From positions 1-7,181 of the forward strand of contig USFW01000049.1 of assembly GCA_900553985.1 (NCBI GenBank): 7,181 nt of DNA, read 5' to 3'. How positions within the stretch are numbered: position 1 is the first letter of the stretch; the number at the start of each line of letters is the position of its first letter. The DNA is from an uncultured Clostridium sp. GTDB taxonomy: Bacteria; Bacillota; Clostridia; TANB77; CAG-508. The position numbers and the translations under genes are program-made. A model generated the notes under the pieces. It was not told where the DNA came from. It ran no database searches and saw nothing but the letters and a program-made list of their open reading frames with translations. This document shows, piece after piece, positions 1 to 5,839 of this stretch.

Positions 1-249
1 ATGAGTTTGGTTGGACCACGTCCTATTGTCCAGGAAGAAGTGCCACGCTACGGGAAACATATAAAAAAATATTATTCAGTAAAACCTGGCATTACTGGGC
101 TGTGGCAGGTTAGTGGGCGTAGCGACATATCTTATCCAGAACGTGTTGCTTTGGATGTTGAATATGTAGTTAATAGGAATTTGCTAAAAGATATTCAGAT
201 ACTTATAAAAACATTTGATGTCGTGTTCAGGAAAAAAGGTGCATATTGA
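1..249 (+). CDS. Undecaprenyl-phosphate sugar-1-phosphate transferase, WbaP type (C-terminal part only)
   Basis: This is the last 82 residues of a polyprenyl-phosphate hexose-1-phosphate transferase (bacterial sugar transferase family, WbaP/RfbP-like). The family moves a sugar-1-phosphate from a UDP-sugar to undecaprenyl phosphate at the cytoplasmic membrane, the first step of repeat-unit synthesis. Visible family landmarks are SLVGPRP (residues 2-8), KPGITGLWQVSGR (28-40), SYPERVALDVEYV (44-56), and an ending GAY that is usual for the WbaP branch. The ATG at base 1 encodes the internal Met before SLVGPRP, not a start: the transmembrane N-terminus and the catalytic Asp-Glu region are missing because the window begins here. 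The sugar (galactose or glucose are common) cannot be read from this piece. Its base composition is clearly richer in GC than that of the genes that follow. Family call is firm; substrate unknown. Confidence 0.93.
   Translation: MSLVGPRPIVQEEVPRYGKHIKKYYSVKPGITGLWQVSGRSDISYPERVALDVEYVVNRNLLKDIQILIKTFDVVFRKKGAY
235..241 (+). promoter_or_regulatory. Ribosome binding site deciding the GT2 start
   Basis: AAAGGTG lies inside the end of the WbaP-type gene, nine bases before the ATG at 251. It supports that start over the upstream in-frame ATG at 218 and TTG at 215, which lack any purine-rich site at a suitable distance. Confidence 0.5.
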
Positions 250-250
250 G

Positions 251-1006
251 ATGTATAAAAATAATTTAGTGTCTGTCATCATTCCCACATATAATATTCA
301 GTATTTTTTAGATAGTACATTGGAAAGTATTGTTAATCAAACGTATAAAAATTTAGAAATTATTTTGATCGATGATTGTTCTAATGATGGCACATATCAG
401 AAAATCATTAAATGGGCTGATAAAGACTCGAGAATAGTTTATCGTCAGTTAGAAAAAAATTCAGGAGCAGCAGTTAGTCGTAATGTAGCTATAGGACTAT
501 CTAATGGTAGATTCCTTGCGTTTTGTGACAGTGACGATTTATGGCAGCCTGATAAAATTGAAAAACAAATTTCTTTTATGCGTGAAAGAGATATTGCTTT
601 TTGTTTTACGCAATATGTGTTACAAAGAGAAGATGGAAAATCTAAAATAGTTTATGTTCATAATAAATTAGATTATGAACAGAGTTTAAGGAATTCTTAT
701 TGTATTACTACGAGTAGTGTTGTCATTGATCGTTTAAAAACGGGTGATGTACGCATACCTTTGGCAAGAACAGGACAAGACCATTTATTATGGTGGTCTC
801 TTATGAAAAAAGGCTTCTGTGCTTATGCTTTAAAGGAACCGGTAACTATAATAAGAGTCAGAAAGGATTCTCTTTCGGAAAAGAATTTTGGATTAATAAA
901 AAAAAGATGGAGTTTGTATCACCATCATGAAGGAATTCCTTTTTTTAAATGTTTATTAGTATTTATGCATTATGCAATTAATGGAATAAAAAAATATAGA
1001 TTTTAA
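251..1006 (+). CDS. GT2 family glycosyltransferase (GT-A fold)
   Basis: This 251-residue protein is predicted to be a cytoplasmic-face transferase that adds one sugar from a nucleotide-sugar donor to the lipid-linked repeat unit. The GT-A hallmarks are in order: VSVIIPTYN at residues 7-15, IDDCSNDGT at 40-48 (nucleotide binding), SGAAVSRN at 71-78, the metal-binding DSDD at 93-96, and GQDHLLWW at 175-182, which sits where GT2 enzymes carry the catalytic-base ED motif (here QD). The arginine-rich segment IRVRKDSLS (201-209) resembles the tail of TuaG-like GT2 enzymes. The C-terminus is amphipathic and basic, suiting membrane association. I chose the ATG at 251, one base after the preceding stop, because AAAGGTG at 235-241 lies nine bases upstream. 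The earlier in-frame ATG at 218 and TTG at 215 would overlap the upstream gene and have no such site. Donor and linkage cannot be predicted. Confidence 0.92.
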   Translation: MYKNNLVSVIIPTYNIQYFLDSTLESIVNQTYKNLEIILIDDCSNDGTYQKIIKWADKDSRIVYRQLEKNSGAAVSRNVAIGLSNGRFLAFCDSDDLWQPDKIEKQISFMRERDIAFCFTQYVLQREDGKSKIVYVHNKLDYEQSLRNSYCITTSSVVIDRLKTGDVRIPLARTGQDHLLWWSLMKKGFCAYALKEPVTIIRVRKDSLSEKNFGLIKKRWSLYHHHEGIPFFKCLLVFMHYAINGIKKYRF

Positions 1007-1016
1007 AAATAATATT

Positions 1017-1021
1017 GGAGG
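1017..1021 (+). promoter_or_regulatory. Ribosome binding site of the dehydrogenase gene
   Basis: GGAGG lies in the 22-base gap after the GT2 stop, seven bases before the ATG at 1029. It is among the strongest sites in the window and gives this gene an independent initiation signal rather than pure coupling. Confidence 0.75.
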
Positions 1022-1028
1022 AATAAAA

Positions 1029-2348
1029 ATGTCTTTGTATGAGAAATTGCTAAATCGTGAAGAAAAATTATCATTAATAGGGTTGGGTTACGTTGGTATG
1101 CCGATAGCTGTAGCTTTTTCTAGAAAATTAGATGTTGTCGGTTTTGATACAAACAAAGAAAAGATTGCATTATATAAAGCTGGTATTGATCCTACACAAG
1201 AAGTGGGTAATGAGGCGATTCAGAATACATCTGTGTATTTCACTTGCGATGAAAAGAAATTACGGGCTGCTAAATTCCACATAGTTGCAGTTCCTACTCC
1301 AATTAATCAGGACAAGACTCCTAATTTGACTCCACTTGTTGTGGCAAGTAGTATTTTAGGTAGAAATTTGACTAAAAATTCTATTGTAGTTTATGAATCC
1401 ACAGTATATCCTGGGGTTACTGAAGGTATTTGTGTCCCTATATTGGAAAAAGAATCAGGATTAAAGTGTGGGGTAGATTTTAAAGTTGGCTATAGTCCTG
1501 AACGCATTAATCCCGGAGATAAGCAACATAGATTGGAAAATATACGTAAGATTGTAGCTGGAATAGATCAACAAGCTTTGGAAGAAATAAAAAAGATTTA
1601 TGATTTAGTGATAGAGGTTGGAACATATCCGGTAAGTACGATAAAAACGGCAGAAGCAATAAAAGTGGTAGAAAATAGTCAACGTGATATTAATATTGCA
1701 TTTATGAATGAATTAGCCATGGTATTCGACAAGATGGGTATTGATACTAATGAAGTAGTAGATGGAATGAATACTAAATGGAATGCATTAGGATTTAGGC
1801 CAGGACTTGTTGGTGGTCATTGCATAGGAGTAGATCCATATTATTTTACTTATGAATCTGAAAAATTAGGATATCACAGTCAAATTATATTATCTGGTAG
1901 AAAAGTTAATGATAGTATGGGTCAATTTGTTGCAAATGCGGCTATTAAAGAGATGATTAAAGCAGGTAAAGCACCAAAAGAATCTAAAGTAGTTATATTA
2001 GGATTAACATTTAAAGAGAATTGTCCTGATATACGTAATTCAAAAGTGGAAGATATAGTAAATCGCTTAAAAGAATTTGATATTGTACCTGTAATAAGTG
2101 ATACATGGGCTAATAAAGAAGAAGTTAAGAAAGTATATAACATAGATTTAGTTAATTTTGAGGATATAAAAGATGCTGATTGTCTTATTATAGCAGTAGC
2201 ACATGAGCAATATAAGAAACTATTAATAGCGGATTTTGATAAATTATTTATTAATGAAGATAATAACCAAAAGATTATTATCGATGTTAAAGGAATTCTT
2301 AATAGAAGCGATGTAAATAATTTAGGATACCATTATTGGAGATTATGA
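1029..2348 (+). CDS. UDP-N-acetyl-hexosamine 6-dehydrogenase, WbpO/TviB class
   Basis: This 439-residue protein has the normal length of the UDP-glucose/GDP-mannose dehydrogenase superfamily. Its predicted job is the NAD-dependent double oxidation of C6 of a UDP-HexNAc to the uronic acid, giving an acidic amino sugar for the polysaccharide. It shows a Rossmann GLGYVG at residues 18-23, VPTPI at 88-92, YESTVYPG at 122-129, YSPERINPGD at 155-164, the lysine-rich central helix with K212 and EN at 215-216, and the catalytic cysteine C265 in GGHCIGVDPYY. The C-terminal UDP-binding domain opens with GLTFKENCPDIRNSKV (325-340). The TKWNALGFRPGLVGGHC context and ENCPDIRN point to the WbpO/TviB/CapL (UDP-GalNAc or UDP-GlcNAc) branch rather than UDP-glucose dehydrogenase. 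GGAGG at 1017-1021 stands seven bases before the ATG. No C4 epimerase is visible beside it, so GlcNAcA versus GalNAcA is open. Confidence 0.93.
   Translation: MSLYEKLLNREEKLSLIGLGYVGMPIAVAFSRKLDVVGFDTNKEKIALYKAGIDPTQEVGNEAIQNTSVYFTCDEKKLRAAKFHIVAVPTPINQDKTPNLTPLVVASSILGRNLTKNSIVVYESTVYPGVTEGICVPILEKESGLKCGVDFKVGYSPERINPGDKQHRLENIRKIVAGIDQQALEEIKKIYDLVIEVGTYPVSTIKTAEAIKVVENSQRDINIAFMNELAMVFDKMGIDTNEVVDGMNTKWNALGFRPGLVGGHCIGVDPYYFTYESEKLGYHSQIILSGRKVNDSMGQFVANAAIKEMIKAGKAPKESKVVILGLTFKENCPDIRNSKVEDIVNRLKEFDIVPVISDTWANKEEVKKVYNIDLVNFEDIKDADCLIIAVAHEQYKKLLIADFDKLFINEDNNQKIIIDVKGILNRSDVNNLGYHYWRL
2338..2341 (+). promoter_or_regulatory. Closely spaced ribosome binding site of the GT4 gene
   Basis: GGAG is only three bases from the ATG at 2345, shorter than usual. 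A second candidate, AGGA at 2324-2327, is eight bases before an in-frame TTG at 2336. Either the ATG is reached by coupling through the ATGA overlap, or the TTG is the real start. Confidence 0.4.
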
Positions 2349-3487
2349 AGATACTACATATAAATTCATATTATGCAAAAAGTTATTTTTATAAAAATTT
2401 ATTTGAGGAACAGTTACAAAAATCTTTAGAAATAAAAGTGTACATTCCTGTGTCAAATGAATTTTTAAACAATAATTTTAATTACGGGGAATACGCAAAG
2501 TTGAGTTATTGCTATAAAGACTGGGAAAGATTAATTTTTCCATTTAAGCATAATAAAATATTAAAAGATATAAATAAAAAATTTGATTGTAGTAATTTTG
2601 ATGTGTATCATGCCCATTCATGGTTTTCTAATGGATATATTGCTTATAAATTAAACGAAAAATATAAAATACCATATATAGTCGCAATAAGAAATACAGA
2701 TATAAATATTTTTTATAAATACATGATATGTTTACGTAATTTAGGACATAAAATTTTAAATAATGCTTCTAAAGTTATCTTTATTTCGCCGGCTTATCAA
2801 AAGCGTGTTTTAAATGATTTATTACCACAAAATATAGCGGAAATAATTTATGATAAATGTATGATAATACCTAATGGAGTAGATCGTTTTTGGATAGATA
2901 ATCAATATTCAAAAAATAATTTACCATTATATTCTAATATAAAAATATTATATGTAGGTAATATAGATAAAAATAAAAACTTATTAACAACATGTAAAGC
3001 GATAGAACTTTTATTAAAAGATGGAGTGAAAGTAGAATATACGATTGTTGGAAGGGTTCAAAACTCTAAAATATATCAGAAGATATTATCCAAAAAGTAT
3101 GTAACTTATTTAGGAGAAAAAAATAAACTTGAATTATTGAATATTTATCGTGAAAACAATATTTTTATTATGCCATCAAGGACTGAAACTTTTGGATTAG
3201 TTTATGTGGAAGCAATTAGTCAAGGCTTACCTGTAATTTATAGTAAAGGAGAAGGTTTTGATGGATGGTTTAGTGATGGTGAAGTAGGGTATGGCATACA
3301 TTGTCAAGATTATATAGGTTTATATGAGCAAATTAAAAACATCATGTTACATAATATAAAAATTACTCCAAATAGTATAAAGCAATTTTCCTGGGAAGTT
3401 ATAAATGAAAAATATATGAGCATATATAATGAAATTTTATTGGGAGTTTATGATGAAAACAATAGTACGCAAAATTTTGGAAAATAA
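2345..3487 (+). CDS. GT4 family glycosyltransferase (GT-B fold)
   Basis: This 380-residue retaining-type glycosyltransferase is expected to add a sugar to the growing lipid-linked unit. The N-terminal domain begins MKILHINSYY and has HAHSWFSNG at residues 89-97 and RNTDINIF at 116-123. The C-terminal Rossmann domain starts after PNGVDRFW (176-183) with ILYVGNIDKNKN (201-212) and TIVGR (233-237). The GT4 E-x7-E signature is E281 and E289 within RTETFGLVYVEAISQG, followed by the GLPVI strand. Its ATG forms an ATGA overlap with the dehydrogenase stop. A GGAG at 2338-2341 is only three bases away, and an in-frame TTG at 2336 with AGGA (2324-2327) eight bases before it is a possible alternative start that adds three residues. 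The gene is extremely AT-rich. Donor, acceptor and linkage are unknown. Confidence 0.92.
   Translation: MKILHINSYYAKSYFYKNLFEEQLQKSLEIKVYIPVSNEFLNNNFNYGEYAKLSYCYKDWERLIFPFKHNKILKDINKKFDCSNFDVYHAHSWFSNGYIAYKLNEKYKIPYIVAIRNTDINIFYKYMICLRNLGHKILNNASKVIFISPAYQKRVLNDLLPQNIAEIIYDKCMIIPNGVDRFWIDNQYSKNNLPLYSNIKILYVGNIDKNKNLLTTCKAIELLLKDGVKVEYTIVGRVQNSKIYQKILSKKYVTYLGEKNKLELLNIYRENNIFIMPSRTETFGLVYVEAISQGLPVIYSKGEGFDGWFSDGEVGYGIHCQDYIGLYEQIKNIMLHNIKITPNSIKQFSWEVINEKYMSIYNEILLGVYDENNSTQNFGK
3442..3446 (+). promoter_or_regulatory. Ribosome binding site deciding the TupA-like start
   Basis: GGGAG is buried in the 3' end of the GT4 gene, six bases before the ATG at 3453 and three before the adjacent ATG at 3450. 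This favours an overlapping start over the non-overlapping ATG at 3492, which has no comparable site. Confidence 0.55.
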
Positions 3488-4412
3488 TAAAATGACCCAA
3501 GGAGTTTATTCTAAATTAAGATATTATTATGCTAAATTTAATGCTGGTAAAGATGATGAAAAATATGCTGTCGAATATTATTACAATAAGTTTGGTCGGA
3601 AATTGAATTTACATGATCCTAAAACTTTTGACGAAAAAATATGGTGGTTAAAATTTAATTATCATAATCAATTGTTGACTAAATGCGCAGATAAATATCT
3701 GGTTAGAGAATATATTAAGGAACAAGGACTAGAGCATATATTGAATGATTTATATGCGGTGTACGATGATGTTTCAGAAATAAAATGTATTGATCATTTG
3801 CCTGAAAAGTTTTATTTAAAATGCAATCATGTTTCCGGTGGAAATGTTGCTTGTTTTGATAAAAAAGTATTTGATTTAGAGAAAGCAAAAAAGAAATTGT
3901 CATGGTACATGAATATTAATCAATATTATATAACAAGGGAATGGCAATATAAGAATATTAAACCTAAAATTATTTGTGAGAAATTTTTAGAAAATAATGA
4001 CAGTAAACCGTTGGTGGATTACAAGTTTTACTGTTTTAATGGGAATCCTCAAATGGTATTGATTAAACATGGAACTGCCAAAATTGACGGTTCTCATGAA
4101 GACGCGCATTTGCAATATGAAAATTATTATGACATGCGATTAAAGCCTCTGAATATTACAGATAATAGCCAAATATTGTCTGAAAACGAAGTAATATTTC
4201 CTTCTAATTACCAAGAAATGAAAAAATATGCAACTGTTTTAGCAGAACCATTTCCTTTTGTAAGAGTAGACTTTTATGAAATTAATAAGAAAATTATTTT
4301 TGGAGAATTAACATTTACCTGTGCTGGTGGTTGTCATAACTATAATCCCTTGGAATTTAATGAAAAATTAGGTTCGTACCTTGATTTATCTAAAATAAGT
4401 TTGTATGAATAG
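3453..4412 (+). CDS. TupA-like ATP-grasp protein of surface polysaccharide synthesis
   Basis: This protein of 319 residues resembles the TupA-like ATP-grasp family (Pfam ATPgrasp_TupA), often labelled 'glycosyltransferase' in genomes. Features in order: FGRKLNLHDPKTFDEKIWWL (47-66), CADKYLVREYI (78-88), the nucleotide-loop-like YLKCNHVSGGNV (121-132), ICEKFL (174-179), DYKFYCFNGNPQMV (189-202), FPFVRVDFY (267-275), and FGELTFTCAGGCHNYNP (283-299) with the likely metal-binding E285. ATP-grasp enzymes form amide bonds by way of an acyl phosphate. TupA itself was linked to teichuronopeptide, a glutamate/glucuronate wall polymer in an alkaliphilic Bacillus. Beside a hexosaminuronate-forming dehydrogenase, a role in amidating a uronic acid is attractive but unproven. 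I chose the ATG at 3453 because GGGAG (3442-3446) lies six bases upstream; this overlaps the previous gene by 35 bases. ATG 3450, 3429 and 3492 are weaker options. Confidence 0.82.
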   Translation: MKTIVRKILENNKMTQGVYSKLRYYYAKFNAGKDDEKYAVEYYYNKFGRKLNLHDPKTFDEKIWWLKFNYHNQLLTKCADKYLVREYIKEQGLEHILNDLYAVYDDVSEIKCIDHLPEKFYLKCNHVSGGNVACFDKKVFDLEKAKKKLSWYMNINQYYITREWQYKNIKPKIICEKFLENNDSKPLVDYKFYCFNGNPQMVLIKHGTAKIDGSHEDAHLQYENYYDMRLKPLNITDNSQILSENEVIFPSNYQEMKKYATVLAEPFPFVRVDFYEINKKIIFGELTFTCAGGCHNYNPLEFNEKLGSYLDLSKISLYE

Positions 4413-4416
4413 AGGA
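4411..4416 (+). promoter_or_regulatory. Ribosome binding site deciding the flippase start
   Basis: AGAGGA overlaps the stop codon of the TupA-like gene. It is seven bases from GTG 4424 and four from TTG 4421; the spacing favours the GTG. Confidence 0.5.
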
Positions 4417-4423
4417 TTGCTTG

Positions 4424-5839
4424 GTGAATCTGAATAGTGTTTATATACGGCAAGTCTTAAATGTTGTTATTGCCAATCTGGTTAATTTTGTATGTTCAGT
4501 ATTAATTACGTTGATATTACCAAAACTAATTAGCATAAAAGATTATGGTGAATGGCAGTATTTTTTACTGCTTTTTACTTATGTTGAAGTTTGTCAGTTT
4601 GGTTTTGCTAACGGCGTATATTTACGTTATGGTGGATGCAGCTTTGAAGAAATGGATCTAGGACTTCTAAAAAAACAATTTATGATAGTTTTTTTATTTA
4701 TATTAACAGGTGTAGGCGTTATTTTATTTTATACACATCAAGTTTTATCTATTTCTATTTTAGGATTTGTTTTATGTATTCCCATTATGACATGGCGTTT
4801 TTTTGTAGATTATTTATTACAGGCATCCGGACATACTGATGAATACGCTAAAATTCTTCTTTTTGACAAGTTGCTATTCTCATTATTTTTATTATTTCAT
4901 TATTTGTATTTTGATGTTTTTCATGTAAATGATATTATAAATAGCTTTATTTATTCTAAAATATTAATTTCTATTTATTGCTGTATATATTTGAAAGAAT
5001 TTTTGCAAGCTGGAATACGTAAAATATCCGTATGGGCAGCATTGCAAGAATTAATGAATAATATTAGTGTTGGTAGTAAATTGTTATTTGCTACGGTTTG
5101 CAGTTTATTAATTGTGGGTAGTATACGTTTTGTGATTGTAGATATTTTTGACAAATCAATTTACGGCAAGGTAGCTATCGTACTTAGTGTTTGCAGTTTT
5201 ATTATGGTTTTTGTTAATGCCGTGAGCATAGTAATGTTTCCGAGTTTACGTAATTTACTTAATAGAGGGGTAAGCATACGAAAATATTATCAAGCGGCGT
5301 ATGTATTATTTAATCTTTTGATGTTGTTTTTATTGTTGTCGGCCTATCCACTACTTTTTCTTTTTAAATACTGGTTGATTCAATATAGTGAAAGCGGCGT
5401 TTTTATTTTTATACTTTTGCCAGTCATTCTTTTTGATAGTAATTGGTCTATTTTCAGTGTAACACTTTTAAAAGTTTACAGGAAAGAAAGTCTTATATTA
5501 AAAATAACCATTGTATCATTGTTATTTAGTTTATTCCTCATAACGTTTTTGATTAATTTTCAAGATATTCTTCTAGTAGAATATTTTATATCACTAATAC
5601 CATTAGTTCTATTAATTAGATTTATTTACGCAGAACAATATGTAGATAAGTTACTTACTGTCAATACGCGACAAATTAATATTTTTGTTGTATTGACGGT
5701 ATTTCTGTTTATTATTTTAAATAATTATTTAAATTTATTAATGGCGGGTAGCTTATACGTAACATATTTATTTTTTGTATGTTATAGATATAGAAAAAAA
5801 ATATTTAATTCATATAGAATATTGAGGAATATAAAATGA
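4424..5839 (+). CDS. Wzx-type oligosaccharide flippase (polysaccharide biosynthesis membrane protein)
   Basis: This 471-residue integral membrane protein is predicted to move undecaprenyl-diphosphate-linked repeat units from the inner to the outer face of the cytoplasmic membrane. It belongs by appearance to the MOP exporter superfamily (Wzx/RfbX, PST). The N-terminal pattern is typical: a first hydrophobic helix around residues 11-33 ending LPKLIS, then KDYGEWQYF (39-47) and GFANGVYLRYGG (60-71), a signature seen in Wzx-like flippases. I count roughly 12 to 13 hydrophobic segments through to about residue 450, then a basic tail (RYRKKIFNSYRILRNIK). The start is non-ATG: GTG at 4424 sits seven bases after AGAGGA (4411-4416), while the adjacent in-frame TTG at 4421 is only four bases away, so GTG is preferred. 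The stop forms an ATGA overlap with the polymerase gene. Substrate specificity cannot be read from sequence. Confidence 0.9.
   Translation: MNLNSVYIRQVLNVVIANLVNFVCSVLITLILPKLISIKDYGEWQYFLLLFTYVEVCQFGFANGVYLRYGGCSFEEMDLGLLKKQFMIVFLFILTGVGVILFYTHQVLSISILGFVLCIPIMTWRFFVDYLLQASGHTDEYAKILLFDKLLFSLFLLFHYLYFDVFHVNDIINSFIYSKILISIYCCIYLKEFLQAGIRKISVWAALQELMNNISVGSKLLFATVCSLLIVGSIRFVIVDIFDKSIYGKVAIVLSVCSFIMVFVNAVSIVMFPSLRNLLNRGVSIRKYYQAAYVLFNLLMLFLLLSAYPLLFLFKYWLIQYSESGVFIFILLPVILFDSNWSIFSVTLLKVYRKESLILKITIVSLLFSLFLITFLINFQDILLVEYFISLIPLVLLIRFIYAEQYVDKLLTVNTRQINIFVVLTVFLFIILNNYLNLLMAGSLYVTYLFFVCYRYRKKIFNSYRILRNIK
5824..5828 (+). promoter_or_regulatory. Ribosome binding site of the polymerase gene
   Basis: GAGGA lies within the last codons of the flippase gene, seven bases before the ATG at 5836. 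Together with the ATGA overlap it suggests coupled translation of flippase and polymerase. Confidence 0.6.

Noticed and set aside
1..3. ATG at the first base as a real start of an 82-residue protein
   Set aside because: The residues that follow (SLVGPRP) are an internal conserved motif of WbaP-type transferases; the gene is cut by the window edge.
898..905. Run of eight A in the GT2 gene as a phase-variation tract
   Set aside because: Runs of seven A or T are common here (for example 940-946) because of the AT-rich composition. The frame is intact, and nothing singles out this run.
1922..2143. Reverse-strand open frame of 73 codons inside the dehydrogenase gene
   Set aside because: It is antisense to a conserved coding region, has no recognisable motif, and is the expected by-product of the codon pattern of the real gene.
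3715..3903. Reverse-strand open frame of 62 codons inside the TupA-like gene
   Set aside because: It is short, antisense to a gene with clear family motifs, and has no protein feature of its own.
4864..4869. TTGACA inside the flippase gene as a promoter -35 element
   Set aside because: No good -10 element at 16-18 bases, and it is deep within the coding sequence; a second TTGACA near 5145 has the same weakness.
5693..5722. Possible internal promoter before the polymerase gene (TTGACG with TTAAAT 18 bases on)
   Set aside because: The -10 match is poor, and such matches arise readily by chance in sequence this AT-rich. Overlapping genes argue for one transcript.
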